Shown in pieces: positions 32,418 through 41,598 of a DNA stretch of 48,891 nucleotides; position 1 is the first letter of the stretch; each line of letters begins with the position of its first letter. The position numbers and the translations under genes were made by a program. The notes beneath the pieces were generated by a model that had not been told where the DNA came from, did not search any database, and saw nothing but the letters and a program-made list of their open reading frames with translations. Source of the stretch: a virus; IMG/VR virus record IMGVR_UViG_3300046660_000247, positions 1 through 48,891 of that record; one strand, given 5' to 3'.

Positions 32418-32971
32418 CAGAAAGCCCACCTATGCGGAGCAATCAACGCGTCGACAGAGTGAGGGATTTTCGCGGGAATGCCGCCAAACGTCACCGGCTC
32501 GCGATTGCGATACCAATGAGCAACAAGAATCTTGATTGCCAGCGCGAGCGATTCCGGCACCGTCGCGTAACCATGCGTCGTGGTGACCGAAATCGGGTCG
32601 TCTCGATCGGTGTCAAAGGTCGGAAACACGAACTCGTTGTTAAAACGGATATAATCCGGATAGACGCTATAAGCGGCGCCGTCGACTGTCTGTTCAGAAC
32701 CACTTTCGTCAAAATACTTAATCACTGCCGCCGTAGCGTCGGTGAAAATCGTCTCCATCTTTCGGCACCAGTTGCAACGCGTCACTTGCCACGCCTGCGA
32801 TACGATGCAGCGGTTCAATATGCCCTGATAGCCGTCCAGGTGCGAAGTCGCGGCCTTAATGAGCGCCGTCAAATATGCATCATCATCGGAATAAAACACC
32901 CGCAAGTGAGCCTTTACGTCTTGCAACGTAACGGGGTCACTTGCGGGCGGTGTAATCAACTTCGGCTTCAT
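32417..32971 (-). CDS. Head-tail connector (gp6-like)
   Basis: 184 residues. MKPKLITPPASDPVTLQDVK, AHLRVFYSDDDAYLTALIKA and LALAIKILVAHWYRNREPV match the HK97 gp6-like adaptor family, which forms the ring below the portal. Confidence 0.87.
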   Translation of the reverse strand: MKPKLITPPASDPVTLQDVKAHLRVFYSDDDAYLTALIKAATSHLDGYQGILNRCIVSQAWQVTRCNWCRKMETIFTDATAAVIKYFDESGSEQTVDGAAYSVYPDYIRFNNEFVFPTFDTDRDDPISVTTTHGYATVPESLALAIKILVAHWYRNREPVTFGGIPAKIPHSVDALIAPHRWAF

Positions 32972-33343
32972 TTAAGCGGCCGGAATGGGCGGCAGTCCGA
33001 CCGACGGCTTCGCAGCCTTGGCTTTATCGGCCGCTTCTTTCTCGGCAGCAGCCTTTTCATCGGCGGCTTTCTTCGCGGCGGCGCTGGCGGCAGCGGCTTT
33101 ATCGGCCGCGTCCTTTTCAGCCGCTTCTTTCTCGGCCGACTTCGCTTTCACTCGATCGGTTGCTGAAGCCTTCTTTTCCGCAACTTCATGAGCTTCGCCG
33201 GCTTCGATGAACACTTCGCCGAGCGCGTCGGAAACGACAAAGACGCCGTCTTTCTCGGGGCCGCCGTCCTTCGGATAAGCCCGAACGGTCGCCCCGTCAT
33301 CAGCGCCTTTGACACCGTCTTTCACAATCTTGACTTTGATCAT
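32972..33343 (-). CDS. Low-complexity Ala/Lys/Glu-rich virion-locus protein
   Basis: 123 residues. Residues 1-55 form a small beta domain (MIKVKIVKDGVKGADDGATV). The rest is a long A/K/E/D helix or coil ending in PSVGLPPIPAA. Lies among head genes; may decorate the capsid or act in assembly. Not assigned. Confidence 0.65.
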   Translation of the reverse strand: MIKVKIVKDGVKGADDGATVRAYPKDGGPEKDGVFVVSDALGEVFIEAGEAHEVAEKKASATDRVKAKSAEKEAAEKDAADKAAAASAAAKKAADEKAAAEKEAADKAKAAKPSVGLPPIPAA

Positions 33344-33370
33344 TGTCGAATACCTTGTTGACGCCAGTGG

Positions 33371-33781
33371 TTAGTTGACGTTGCCGCGCACGTTCGGCTG
33401 TTCGATGCACACCGCCGAATAGGAGGCGGCGCCGGTATTTGCAGCCGGTGTGAGGGTCAGACGCGTGTAACGCTTGTAACCGATATAACCGAGTGTCTTG
33501 ACGATGTTGTCTTCACTGAAGATGAACGACGCGCCCGCTTCGGTGCCGAGCAAATACGCATCGTCCACAGCCGTGAAGCCCGAGCCGGAAGAGTCGGACT
33601 CTTCAAGAAGCGCGGTCAGCGTCATATCCGCGTCGACCAACGAGCCGGCATGAATGACGTAGGTGTGCGACTTGGATCCGCGATGATCCTGGACGACACC
33701 CACGGAAGCGGTGTTGTCGGCCGGGTCGGAATGCAGAACCGGATTTACGGTGATATTGTCTTTAAGGTCACGGGGTGCCAT
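33371..33781 (-). CDS. Probable head decoration or fibre protein
   Basis: 136 residues (APRDLKDNITVNPVLHSDPA, VVQDHRGSKSHTYVIHAG, KRYTRLTLTPAANTGAAS), beta-rich. Immediately follows the capsid gene, a usual place for a decoration or minor head protein. Confidence 0.7.
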   Translation of the reverse strand: MAPRDLKDNITVNPVLHSDPADNTASVGVVQDHRGSKSHTYVIHAGSLVDADMTLTALLEESDSSGSGFTAVDDAYLLGTEAGASFIFSEDNIVKTLGYIGYKRYTRLTLTPAANTGAASYSAVCIEQPNVRGNVN

Positions 33782-33808
33782 TGGTTTTCCCTTTCAGAAT
33801 TGACGAAA

Positions 33809-33828
33809 GGGGCGGAACTAGCCGCCCC
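33809..33828 (-). terminator. Hairpin after the capsid gene
   Basis: GGGGCGG, AACTAG, CCGCCCC: 7-bp stem in the 66-nt gap below the capsid gene, with only a short T stretch after it on the minus strand. Likely a partial terminator or 3'-end stabiliser that raises capsid output over downstream genes. Confidence 0.5.
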
Positions 33829-33847
33829 ATATGCCATCCGGTGCCGT

Positions 33848-35179
33848 TTACGAAACCGAGAATTTCATGAACTTCGCGGCGTCGAAGTCGAGCGCATCGC
33901 CGCCGACCCGCTTCGTGGTGTAGAGCTTGACAAAGCCCTTTTCCGTGTAGGGGTCGCGAAGAACGCGAATGCCCATACGGTCCACGATCTGATAGGCGGC
34001 CTTGAAGTTGCCGAAGCCAACCGAAAGCGCGTTGGACGCGATATCGGGCATATCTTCGGCTTCAACAATGTCATAACCGAGCAACGTCCCGCCCTGCCGC
34101 TGACCGAAATCCGGCTGCCACAGATAGTTGCCGTCGCCATCCTTCAGCGTGCGGATGTAGCCGAGCGTTTTCCGGTTCATCGTCCAGTTGGCGCCGGTGC
34201 GGTAGGCCGCTTTCAGTGCCATCACGAGATTGATCAGAAAATCGGTGTTGGTGATGCCGGTCGTACCGCCAGAAGCGATATGTTCAAACACCTGCCAGTT
34301 GCGCGTGGCGTCGGGCGTTGCTGCCGTGGTGTACGTCAGAATGCCGCGCGGCTTGTTGACGCCGTCACCCGAGAACGTCGCCGTGTTCTCGACGCGGGCG
34401 AACTTGTCGGCGACACGGGCCGAAAGCCATGCTTCGATGTCGAAGCTGGAGTCGTCCAGGAGCTTTTGCGTTACCTTCGGCATTGCGTATTGCTCGTGAA
34501 CGTCGATCCGCCACTTGCCAAGATCCGGCGTACCGGTTTCGGGGCGCGGCTGCTTTTCACCGACCCAACCCGTATCAAGGTCGTCGCGGTCGATCAGACC
34601 TTCAACGGCATCGGTGCCGATTGACATGACGCTGAAAAGCTGACGAGCCGGCGACGTCTCGAAAATCTTCTTGATGATGCGACCGGACATATCCGGGGTG
34701 ACGGTGTAGCCGCCTGCCGGATCGCTGCCGACTTCCATCAGGTTCCGAACTTCGGAGAAACGGCGGTTGTCGGCGCCGACACGCATATAAGCGTCCAGGC
34801 CGTTCGCGTATTTCCCAAGGTCTTCCGCGCTGACGTCGTGACCGACGGTCTTGGAAAACGCCTTTGCCTGCGCCTGGATATCGGACGTCGCGCCCGAGCC
34901 GGCGAGATCGTTCGCGGCGAACTTTTCCATGATCTTCGTGATTTCCGCCCGAACTTCGTCAAGCGAAACGTTGATCTTGTTGACCTTGTCGGCCTGGAGC
35001 GGATCGTTGACGCCCTTTTCCAGTTCCGTAAGGCGTTTGTCATTCTCGACTTTGAAATCGGCGAACGTCTTGTTGAAAGTTGCGATCATCGCCGCAGCTT
35101 CGGGAGCTTCGTTACGTGCACCGGCCGCGCCGATACCACGGAACGATGCACCGTGCATCATTCGATTATGAAAGGTCAT
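33848..35179 (-). CDS. Major capsid protein, HK97 fold
   Basis: 443 residues. An N-terminal helical delta-like region (FNKTFADFKVENDKRLTELE onward, about 30-110) would act as scaffold and be cut by the protease encoded upstream. Then come the capsid core features AYMRVGADNRRFSEVRNLM, DPAGGYTVTPDMSGRI and a C-terminal GYDIVEAEDMPDI / LRDPYTEKGFVKLYTTKRVG pattern. Standard HK97-type capsid. Confidence 0.92.
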   Translation of the reverse strand: MTFHNRMMHGASFRGIGAAGARNEAPEAAAMIATFNKTFADFKVENDKRLTELEKGVNDPLQADKVNKINVSLDEVRAEITKIMEKFAANDLAGSGATSDIQAQAKAFSKTVGHDVSAEDLGKYANGLDAYMRVGADNRRFSEVRNLMEVGSDPAGGYTVTPDMSGRIIKKIFETSPARQLFSVMSIGTDAVEGLIDRDDLDTGWVGEKQPRPETGTPDLGKWRIDVHEQYAMPKVTQKLLDDSSFDIEAWLSARVADKFARVENTATFSGDGVNKPRGILTYTTAATPDATRNWQVFEHIASGGTTGITNTDFLINLVMALKAAYRTGANWTMNRKTLGYIRTLKDGDGNYLWQPDFGQRQGGTLLGYDIVEAEDMPDIASNALSVGFGNFKAAYQIVDRMGIRVLRDPYTEKGFVKLYTTKRVGGDALDFDAAKFMKFSVS

Positions 35180-35180
35180 G

Positions 35181-36038
35181 TTATGCCCTCATTGTTGCAA
35201 GTAGCTCGTGAAAAGCGTTTGTAACGTCGGTGACGTTATTTTCATGACTTGCATCACGCGGGGTCATAATTTTCGCGAATGTATCAGCACGCTCTTTACG
35301 TGACAACCCCGCTTTCGCCATTGACGCCTCAATACGGCGGCGCGCAACGATGGCGTCACGGTTTTTCTGTGGAATACTTGCGGCGGGGTCCGTTTCATCT
35401 TTGAATTCACCATCGGCAAATTTCATTTCAACCGCTTCGGCGGCGGTCATCCATGTGCCGTCGCTGCGACGATTCGGACCAGCAAGCATTGCCATGATTT
35501 TATCGTCACTCAGGCCGGTACGCGCCGAATAGACCGACGCAAGCGACTTGTCGATTTGACCGAAAATCGTGACAGCTTCGGCGAAGTCGTCACCGTTTCC
35601 GATGATGACACCCCACGCCTTATGAACCATCATCATTGAACCGACGGCGATTTGGATTTCGTCGCCGGCCATCGCAATCACACTGGCGGCGCTGGCGGCG
35701 ATCCCGCGCACGCGGACGGTGACTTTCGCCGGATGTTCGCGCAACAGATCGTACATCGCCAGGCCGTCGAAGACGTTACCACCAGGCGAGTTGACATTGA
35801 CGGTGATGTCGCGCGGGCCGATGTTCCGAAGGATACCGGAAAGCTTGCTTGTGCTGAAACCGTCACCAAACCAATCTTCCCCGATCGGTTCATAAATATT
35901 GATGGTCGTATCGTCGCCGGCAGCGGCAACAACGCGTTCCATCCATTCCTCGATAGCCGAGCTCGGAGCGTCATGCTCATACCAAGTCGGCTGACGAGCC
36001 ATTACACGACCCTTGGGGAGATTTTTAAGCAGGCTCAT
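35181..36038 (-). CDS. ClpP-type prohead protease
   Basis: 285 residues. ITVNVNSPGGNVFDGLAMYD, then GIAASAASVIAMAGD with nucleophile Ser near 116, and MMMVHKAW with His139, as in the ClpP/S49-like head maturation proteases. ATG 36038 has GAGG 9 nt ahead; ATG 36002, with AAGGG 7 nt ahead, is an alternative. Starts inside the portal stop. Confidence 0.9.
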   Translation of the reverse strand: MSLLKNLPKGRVMARQPTWYEHDAPSSAIEEWMERVVAAAGDDTTINIYEPIGEDWFGDGFSTSKLSGILRNIGPRDITVNVNSPGGNVFDGLAMYDLLREHPAKVTVRVRGIAASAASVIAMAGDEIQIAVGSMMMVHKAWGVIIGNGDDFAEAVTIFGQIDKSLASVYSARTGLSDDKIMAMLAGPNRRSDGTWMTAAEAVEMKFADGEFKDETDPAASIPQKNRDAIVARRRIEASMAKAGLSRKERADTFAKIMTPRDASHENNVTDVTNAFHELLATMRA

Positions 36039-37290
36039 TGTTCGGATCCTCTAATGGCGGACCGCCGTTGTGTCCGATATCGGGGTTTTGGTTCGGGGGT
36101 GCGGCGTATTCGTCGCCCTCTGGGTCCGTGCGCGGATTCATGTCCAGCAAGGCGCGAATGTCGTTCGGGCTGTAAACACCCCACTGGCGACCGCGCGTGA
36201 ACGCATCCCATTGTGCTTTGGTGTCGCCCTTCAGGAGCGCTTGCGGGAAAAACCGGACGTCGAGGCTTTCCCACTCGTTTTCGTTGATCGTGTCGCGCTT
36301 CAGCGCCTCTTGCCACATGACAAGCCAATCATTGAGCGTGTACGTGACAAAGCCGATATTCTGTTGCTCGATACCCGAACCCCAGGACGTTGTTTTTTCG
36401 GTCGCGCCGATCATGTGCGGCGGAACGCCAAAGAACATCGCGATATCGTATCGCTGAAAGTCTCGGGATTGGATAAACTGAAGGTCGTTCGCCGACATAG
36501 ACGTTTTGACCAGGTCGGCGCCTTCCTCAAGGATTGCGGTCTTGCCGGTATTGTCGACACCGGTCTTACGCTTCTCCCAAGATTCCTTCAGGCGTTCATA
36601 TGCCTCTTTCGACATTTTTTCCGGATGCCGAATTACGGTATCGATGAACGACCCGTTTTTCATCAGCGTGGAAGCGGCTGTTTCGCCGTCAAGTGCGATC
36701 GCCAGCGATTCCCGCATATGCGACAGGACCGACAAGCCGGCATAGCCGTTCAGCGACAGGCCGCGCAAATGCAGAACGTCCGCCGATCGATACACGCGCT
36801 GCGAACCGTCGGCCGCCGTGATCGTGTATTTCATCAGCAAGTTATTCTCTTGCTCGATCAACACCCGATCGGGATGGATAGGAATAAGGCCGACTACTTG
36901 CCCGAGCGCCTTGACCTTCAGCGCAACGGCGTTGCCGCGCAACATCACGTGCGCTTGCATCAGTTGCTTGAATTCTTTCGGCGTCTGCCAGGCGTTCGGG
37001 CGGACGGTCAACACCTTCCGGAGCGGGTGCGTAACGGCGGGGTTGCGTACCGTCTCGCTTTCGCGGCGAATAAGGTCCATCGGTAGCCACGACACGACGC
37101 CGGAAATGATATTGACGCAGCGATAGGCCGCCGCAACCTTCATGGCGTTGTTTTCGGTGACCGAGCGTCCGCTTATCGACCTATTCGAGCCGTCACGCAG
37201 GAAATCTTGAATTTCCGCATCCGTTGCACTTGAAACGTCGATCGTTTGCCCGATCGCGGCACGGATAGCCGATGTTAGAAAATTTGCCAA
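36025..37290 (-). CDS. Portal protein, HK97 family
   Basis: 421 residues. VAAAYRCVNIISGVVSWLPM, LRKVLTVRPNAWQTPKEFKQ, LMQAHVMLRGNAVALKV and FFGVPPHMIGATEKTTSWGS are typical. Start is TTG 37290 with AGGGA 10 nt ahead. C-terminus is acidic and Asn/Pro-rich (DIGHNGGPPLEDPNNEPA). Confidence 0.92.
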   Translation of the reverse strand: MANFLTSAIRAAIGQTIDVSSATDAEIQDFLRDGSNRSISGRSVTENNAMKVAAAYRCVNIISGVVSWLPMDLIRRESETVRNPAVTHPLRKVLTVRPNAWQTPKEFKQLMQAHVMLRGNAVALKVKALGQVVGLIPIHPDRVLIEQENNLLMKYTITAADGSQRVYRSADVLHLRGLSLNGYAGLSVLSHMRESLAIALDGETAASTLMKNGSFIDTVIRHPEKMSKEAYERLKESWEKRKTGVDNTGKTAILEEGADLVKTSMSANDLQFIQSRDFQRYDIAMFFGVPPHMIGATEKTTSWGSGIEQQNIGFVTYTLNDWLVMWQEALKRDTINENEWESLDVRFFPQALLKGDTKAQWDAFTRGRQWGVYSPNDIRALLDMNPRTDPEGDEYAAPPNQNPDIGHNGGPPLEDPNNEPA

Positions 37291-37373
37291 ACCGGCATTC
37301 CCTGAATGAAACGTTGCGTGCGCGCCAAAGTGATATCAAACGTGACGACACGTTACAACAGGGCAAGCTAGTT

Positions 37374-39161
37374 TTACACCATGAGAATTCCACGATCCTC
37401 ATAGACAGACTTCGTATCCTCGATCAGCATCCAACGAGCCATAGCCATGATTTCCGCAACCGGGCCGTCAATTTTGTTCTCTGCCCGGTCCTTACGGGGA
37501 TACACGTTGTCCTTGGCGTCAGCCTTAGCGACGACGTTAGACAGCATCCATGTATAGACAGGGTCACCATCATGCGCGATGGCACGCGAACGTATCAAGC
37601 CCTCGATTTCCTTCATAGGTTCGGAAAAATTCAGCACGTTCGGCGCAACTTCCACACAGTTGACACCTTTTTCTATCAATTCCGATACCATCATACGGGC
37701 CTGATGCTGGTCGAAAGCTAGTTCCTCTACCTGAAATTGCTCGCAATCATCAAGAATATCGTCACGAACGATCACGTAATCAATCATGTCACCGGACGTT
37801 TCTGTAATCCATCCGTCGTGAACCCACCCTTGATAGTGCTCGTTTTCGCCAAGTGAAATCGTCTTTTCCGGCAGATAATACGACCCGAAACGCGCGTATT
37901 TATATCCTTCGTCCTGTAAAATCTTCGCAATGTCACAATTGCACTGATCAAGACGAAACAAATACTCTTTCGCGGCAATATCGACTTTTGACGCAAGGTC
38001 CAGGCCGATTTTTACCGGCTGATTATAGAACATTTCGAGCGTTAGCGTCGGTTTTTCCGATTCGATCCACCGTTGTATGTTGAAATACGCATCTCGTGCC
38101 TGCACCCAAAGGTTAAGATGCTTCGTCTTGAACGCACCAACCTTGCGTGACGACTGTATCGCCTCGCGCTGCATCGATTTGAGGAATTCGGCGCGTACCG
38201 AGATATCGTAATTCGGGTTTGCCTGCCGTAGTGCGAGCTCCGAAGTCCAATCAATGTCTGGATCCGCCGCATAGATCATGCCGAACAACTCATCATTAAC
38301 GATGACCTTTTCAAGCACCTTCTGAACGTCAAGCTGCATCGCGTAGCAGGGACCGGCGATGTTGTCGCCCGCTGTGGAAATGATCAGCAACAGTGGCTGA
38401 TCACGGGCACCCATGCCGGTCTCAAACGTCGAAACCATCGCGTCGGCGTCGTGCTCGTGGTATTCGTCCACGATTGCGCACGACGGGCTTGCGCCGTCAC
38501 CAGGGTTGCCGACGACGGTTTCAAACTTGGCGCCATCCGCCATCTTATAGAGGTTGCTGCCGGCGCCCTTCCCTGTCTCGACGCCGTAGTAAGCGACAAG
38601 CTGCGGCGAGCTCTTCGCCATCAGCCGAGCAGGCTTGAAAACTTCCCATGCCTGCTTTTCGTTGGTCGCGCCTGAGTAGACTTCAGCGCCGAATTCCCCA
38701 TCGGCGCAAAACATGTAAAGCCCGACGGCGGCGGCCCACGCTGATTTGCCATTCTTGCGGCTTTCGAGCACGAACGCCTTGCGAAAGCGCCGCAAACCGT
38801 CGGCAACGCGCTTCCATCCAAAAATGGACATTGTCTTGAAGCACTGCCACGGTTCAAGGATCAGCTTTTGCCGCTGCGCCGCCCATCTTCCCTTTGTGTG
38901 TGGCAGCAATTCGATGAACCCGCACACCTTTTCAGCGGCCTTTTCATCGAAATAATAGGGAAAATCGTCGGTTTCTTCGTCTAATGACGGTCCGACCTTT
39001 GCCCGGTGCAGATCGTCAAAGTGCCGCTGACAGGCTAGTTTGGTCCATTTACCGGCAGGAATCGCCCCCGAGAGAACATCAAGGGCGTATTGCGTGCCCT
39101 TTTCGACATGCGTCCAGGTGTGCGAGGCTCTAGGGAACACGCCGGCAGGTATTCCGAGCAT
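37374..39161 (-). CDS. terL: Terminase large subunit
   Basis: 595 residues from ATG 39161, one base past the upstream stop. ATPase: ESRKNGKSA (Walker A-like, 133-141) and CAIVDEYHEH (Walker B, D232-E233), followed by LIISTAGD (motif III). Nuclease: IGLDLASKVD, ELAFDQHQARMM and an acidic C-terminal stretch. HK97/P27-type packaging motor, expected to cut at cos with the small subunit and the HNH protein. Confidence 0.92.
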   Translation of the reverse strand: MLGIPAGVFPRASHTWTHVEKGTQYALDVLSGAIPAGKWTKLACQRHFDDLHRAKVGPSLDEETDDFPYYFDEKAAEKVCGFIELLPHTKGRWAAQRQKLILEPWQCFKTMSIFGWKRVADGLRRFRKAFVLESRKNGKSAWAAAVGLYMFCADGEFGAEVYSGATNEKQAWEVFKPARLMAKSSPQLVAYYGVETGKGAGSNLYKMADGAKFETVVGNPGDGASPSCAIVDEYHEHDADAMVSTFETGMGARDQPLLLIISTAGDNIAGPCYAMQLDVQKVLEKVIVNDELFGMIYAADPDIDWTSELALRQANPNYDISVRAEFLKSMQREAIQSSRKVGAFKTKHLNLWVQARDAYFNIQRWIESEKPTLTLEMFYNQPVKIGLDLASKVDIAAKEYLFRLDQCNCDIAKILQDEGYKYARFGSYYLPEKTISLGENEHYQGWVHDGWITETSGDMIDYVIVRDDILDDCEQFQVEELAFDQHQARMMVSELIEKGVNCVEVAPNVLNFSEPMKEIEGLIRSRAIAHDGDPVYTWMLSNVVAKADAKDNVYPRKDRAENKIDGPVAEIMAMARWMLIEDTKSVYEDRGILMV

Positions 39162-39162
39162 G

Positions 39163-39345
39163 TCAGCGGACCAAGCCGCGCGGAACAAACACCTTCCTCA
39201 AATCCGCTTCAAAGAACGCGTCAAACAATTCCTCGTCGGAAAGGTGTTCATCTGGCAAACGGTTGCTCGTCACCATTGGTCGCTCAAATGAAGGCGGCAT
39301 TTCACCGTACGAAATCGCTCGCTTGTGTCGCTCTATCGTCTTCAT
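39163..39345 (-). CDS. Small protein between terS and terL
   Basis: 60 residues, KRAISYGEMPPSFERPM and an acidic helix DEELFDAFFEADLRKVF. Begins 1 nt after the terS stop and ends just before terL ATG. Possibly an accessory packaging protein; not assigned. Confidence 0.6.
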   Translation of the reverse strand: MKTIERHKRAISYGEMPPSFERPMVTSNRLPDEHLSDEELFDAFFEADLRKVFVPRGLVR

Positions 39346-39346
39346 G

Positions 39347-39811
39347 TCACTGGTCCAGGATCGCGAACGGGTTTTCTTTCCGATCGCCGATTTGCGCGCT
39401 TACGCGCGATCGAGCGGCCGGCGATAGTCCGAATTCGATCAGCAGCGATTGAGCGTGCCGCATCGATTCATTTCTCATTGCGACTTCCGGCCGTGACTTC
39501 CACACGCCTTTGCCATTCAGATAAACATACCCTTCCGATTCAATCGTCGCGGTGTGTTCCTCGACTTCGTGAAGCCTGGACGCCAGCAAGCCGAGCATCG
39601 GGATATCCTCGACGTTCAGAATCTTCATGCCCGTGAGATACACGGCCAACTGACGGAAGATTTCGGCGGCACGGAAATTCAGATACTCGGGCGGCGCCGG
39701 CAGATAATTAGGGACGTTGGCAGGCGGCGCGTGGTCGGCGTCCCGGCACGATTGATACGTGCCCTTCAATTGCTTGAGTGCCGTAGGTAACGGCCTGGAC
39801 CCGCCACCCAT
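39347..39811 (-). CDS. terS: Terminase small subunit, P27 family
   Basis: 154 residues. GSRPLPTALKQLKGTYQSCR at the N-terminus, helical core (VEDIPMLGLLASRLHEVEEH) and SLLIEFGLSPAARSRVSAQI at the C-terminus match P27-type small subunits. It recognises the packaging site, presumably in the gap at 40822-41838. Confidence 0.85.
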   Translation of the reverse strand: MGGGSRPLPTALKQLKGTYQSCRDADHAPPANVPNYLPAPPEYLNFRAAEIFRQLAVYLTGMKILNVEDIPMLGLLASRLHEVEEHTATIESEGYVYLNGKGVWKSRPEVAMRNESMRHAQSLLIEFGLSPAARSRVSAQIGDRKENPFAILDQ

Positions 39812-39816
39812 CGCCG

Positions 39817-40047
39817 CTATTCCCCGCCCCGCGCCAATTCGTCGGCGTGGTCAATGAGCTCGTCAAAGAGCGTTCCTTGCTGCTCGGGTCTATTTACGAC
39901 AGTATCGTAAGCGGCGGCGGCGCCGGCAAAGAACATCTTTTCGAAATTCCGCCGCTGTTCCGGCGACAAGCGCAGATTGCCGAAATAACGGTCAAGCACT
40001 GTATCGAATTCGCTTCTTAGTGGCGCATAAGTTTTATCGATAATCAT
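39817..40047 (-). CDS. Small hypothetical protein
   Basis: 76 residues (YAPLRSEFDTVLDRYFGNLR, FFAGAAAAYDTVVNRPEQQG). Starts 1 nt after the preceding stop. Similar small proteins lie before terS in related phages. Function unknown. Confidence 0.65.
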   Translation of the reverse strand: MIIDKTYAPLRSEFDTVLDRYFGNLRLSPEQRRNFEKMFFAGAAAAYDTVVNRPEQQGTLFDELIDHADELARGGE

Positions 40048-40048
40048 T

Positions 40049-40255
40049 TCAGCCCCAAAAGCCTCCAACCCAAAGCAATCCGACGAGGATCGATTTCAAC
40101 ACAAAATCGACAGTCCATTTTCCCCAAAACTCGCGCCAAGGAACAAACCCCTGTGCACCGTTCCGGATCATCACCAACCGCAAAACAGGCGTACCGAGAA
40201 CGACCAGGCCGAGCCAAACCGCCAACACCCATTGTGCGACACCAAAGGAATACAT
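40049..40255 (-). CDS. Small membrane protein
   Basis: 68 residues with two hydrophobic stretches (VAQWVLAVWLGLVVLGTPVL and FVLKSILVGLLWVGGFWG). The alternative reading at 40044-40265 in another frame looks like a shadow. No family recognised. Confidence 0.65.
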   Translation of the reverse strand: MYSFGVAQWVLAVWLGLVVLGTPVLRLVMIRNGAQGFVPWREFWGKWTVDFVLKSILVGLLWVGGFWG

Positions 40256-40300
40256 TCCTATTCAACCCTTCCTAGCAAACGAAGAACAAAAAGAGAACAT

Positions 40301-40621
40301 CTAATTTTGCTCCAGGCGTTGTTTGTGCTTGGCGTGGCACGGGGAATCGCACAAACACTGATGGTTTTCCGGATCCACGAACAACGACCAGTTACCGCGA
40401 TGGGGTGTCACATGGTCGACCACCAAACGGGACGTCTCGTGCCCCCAATTCCTTCCGCACATCTGGCAAGCGTAGTTGTCTCGTCGCATTGCTGCCGGTC
40501 GCAACTTCCGCACCCAAATAGCGCGTTTATACCAAGCACGGTAAATCCGCTCGTCGGCAACCACATGGCGTGCGGCGCCGACGAGACGAGGTTGTTTATG
40601 CTTGGGAGGCGCGAGCGGCAT
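40301..40621 (-). CDS. HNH endonuclease (terminase-associated)
   Basis: 106 residues from ATG 40621 (AAGG 6 nt ahead). CQMCGRNW, LVVDHVTPHRG, DPENHQCLCDSPCHAKH: intact HNH core with two zinc Cys pairs. Encoded just upstream of terS in HK97-like phages, where the HNH protein is needed for cos cleavage by terminase. Confidence 0.87.
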   Translation of the reverse strand: MPLAPPKHKQPRLVGAARHVVADERIYRAWYKRAIWVRKLRPAAMRRDNYACQMCGRNWGHETSRLVVDHVTPHRGNWSLFVDPENHQCLCDSPCHAKHKQRLEQN

Positions 40622-40811
40622 CTTCAGCCTTGATTTCGTCGGGCTGAACTTCATGGATGCGAAGATCCATGCTGGACGTGCAATAGAAATCCTGCGTTTC
40701 GCCGGCAGGGACACGACCGCCGTAATTGACCGGCTCGCCTGTCTTCGGATCGACACCCGTTACGTCGACGGGCCAACCATGATTTGCCTGAACCTTCACC
40801 GTCGTTGTCAT
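40596..40811 (-). CDS. Small conserved-looking protein, first gene of the late operon
   Basis: 71 residues (TTTVKVQANHGWPVDVTGVD, GGRVPAGETQDFYCTSSMDL). ATG 40811 has GAAGGA 8 nt ahead. A beta-rich fold seems likely. It lies in the packaging module but has no known role. Confidence 0.62.
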   Translation of the reverse strand: MTTTVKVQANHGWPVDVTGVDPKTGEPVNYGGRVPAGETQDFYCTSSMDLRIHEVQPDEIKAEDAARASQA

Positions 40812-41015
40812 AACCATTTCCTTCAAGCGTTACAGCATGTGACATAATCTGACATAACGGTTGCACGGTCGCATTTTTATGTCAACTCGAAACGTTACAC
40901 ATTTAACGGGAATGTTACGCACCGCCCGCATTTTTGCACTGAGTGCAATATTTCATCAAGTGCAACATTGCGTCTGGTGCTGTTTTGTCCGGACGGTGCA
41001 CCAGCGAAAATGTGA

Positions 41016-41049
41016 CTAGGGGGCCGGTCCGCACCGTTTTTACCCCTAG
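41016..41049. repeat. CTAGGGG/CCCCTAG inverted repeat, possible cos
   Basis: CTAGGGG (41016-41022) and CCCCTAG (41043-41049) are separated by 20 nt containing GGCCGGTCC. GC-rich dyads of this kind upstream of HNH/terS are a common cos layout. Nick positions cannot be read from sequence. Confidence 0.3.
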
Positions 41050-41084
41050 ACTTTCCACCCACCCCCCGTACGGGTCAAAATCGG

Positions 41085-41133
41085 TGTTTCACGCATCATT
41101 ATTGCTGTTTCACGCAATAAAATTACGTTTCAC
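41085..41133 (+). repeat. Three GTTTCAC repeats phased at 20-21 bp
   Basis: TGTTTCACGCA at 41085-41095 and 41106-41116, and GTTTCAC at 41127-41133. Steps of 21 and 20 bp are two helical turns, so a protein would sit on one face of DNA. A fourth GTTTCAC lies at 41760-41766. May be small-terminase or initiator binding sites. Confidence 0.45.
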
Positions 41134-41560
41134 ATTCGATCTCGATCAATGGTCGACCATGACCAGGCGTTCGGTTCGATATTCGCTTGATTGTTCTCGA
41201 TCCCCAAGACTGGCGGACCATCACGGCTCGTGCACCATCACAGTGCCACGACGTTGACCAAGGAACGCTGTCGACACCTACTCTGGTGTCACGCGCCATC
41301 CATCACCGTGCACCACGCCCCAAAGCGCCCTGTTCTCACTCACATTCACAGCTCTGTTCCATGCCTAATCATCGTCTGTTTATTTAGACGCAGCTTTAAT
41401 TTAAGAAGACATGTACTTGATTGTATTTATTTAATTAGTGTTTTATTAGAGTTGTAATAACATATCGATAATGATAGAGACATCATTGATTTCATTATCT
41501 ATTTTCTTGTTTATTTAGGATTGGTCTTAATAAAAGTAAATATAAATACTACCATAGATA

Positions 41561-41598
41561 TACCATACCATACCACAACCGTTAAATATGGTATGGTA
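41561..41598 (+). repeat. TACCATACCATA hairpin
   Basis: TACCATACCATA (41561-41572) pairs with TATGGTATGGTA (41587-41598) around a 14-nt loop. The left arm continues a TACCA tandem repeat. ATGGTACGC recurs at 41593-41601 and 41751-41759. Iteron- or operator-like element upstream of the AP2-like gene. Confidence 0.5.

Noticed and set aside
32972-33343. Ala/Lys-rich protein as a histone-like protein
   Set aside because: The tail is acidic-basic mixed and a beta domain precedes it; no histone-like repeat such as PAKK was seen.
33650-34624. 324-residue plus-strand ORF
   Set aside because: Antisense to capsid and decoration genes; composition typical of a mirrored frame.
36070-37086. 338-residue plus-strand ORF
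   Set aside because: Antisense to the portal gene, which has a full family match.
40044-40265. 73-residue ORF
   Set aside because: Shadow of the membrane protein at 40049-40255, with Cys/Gly-rich composition and no start signal.
41085-41133. CRISPR-like array
   Set aside because: Only three 7-11 bp repeats with spacers too short for a CRISPR array; better read as protein binding sites.
41187-41457. ORFs of 66 and 88 residues in the 1 kb gap
   Set aside because: Low-complexity His/Ser/Pro-rich, no ribosome site, partly in repeat DNA; composition unlike neighbours.
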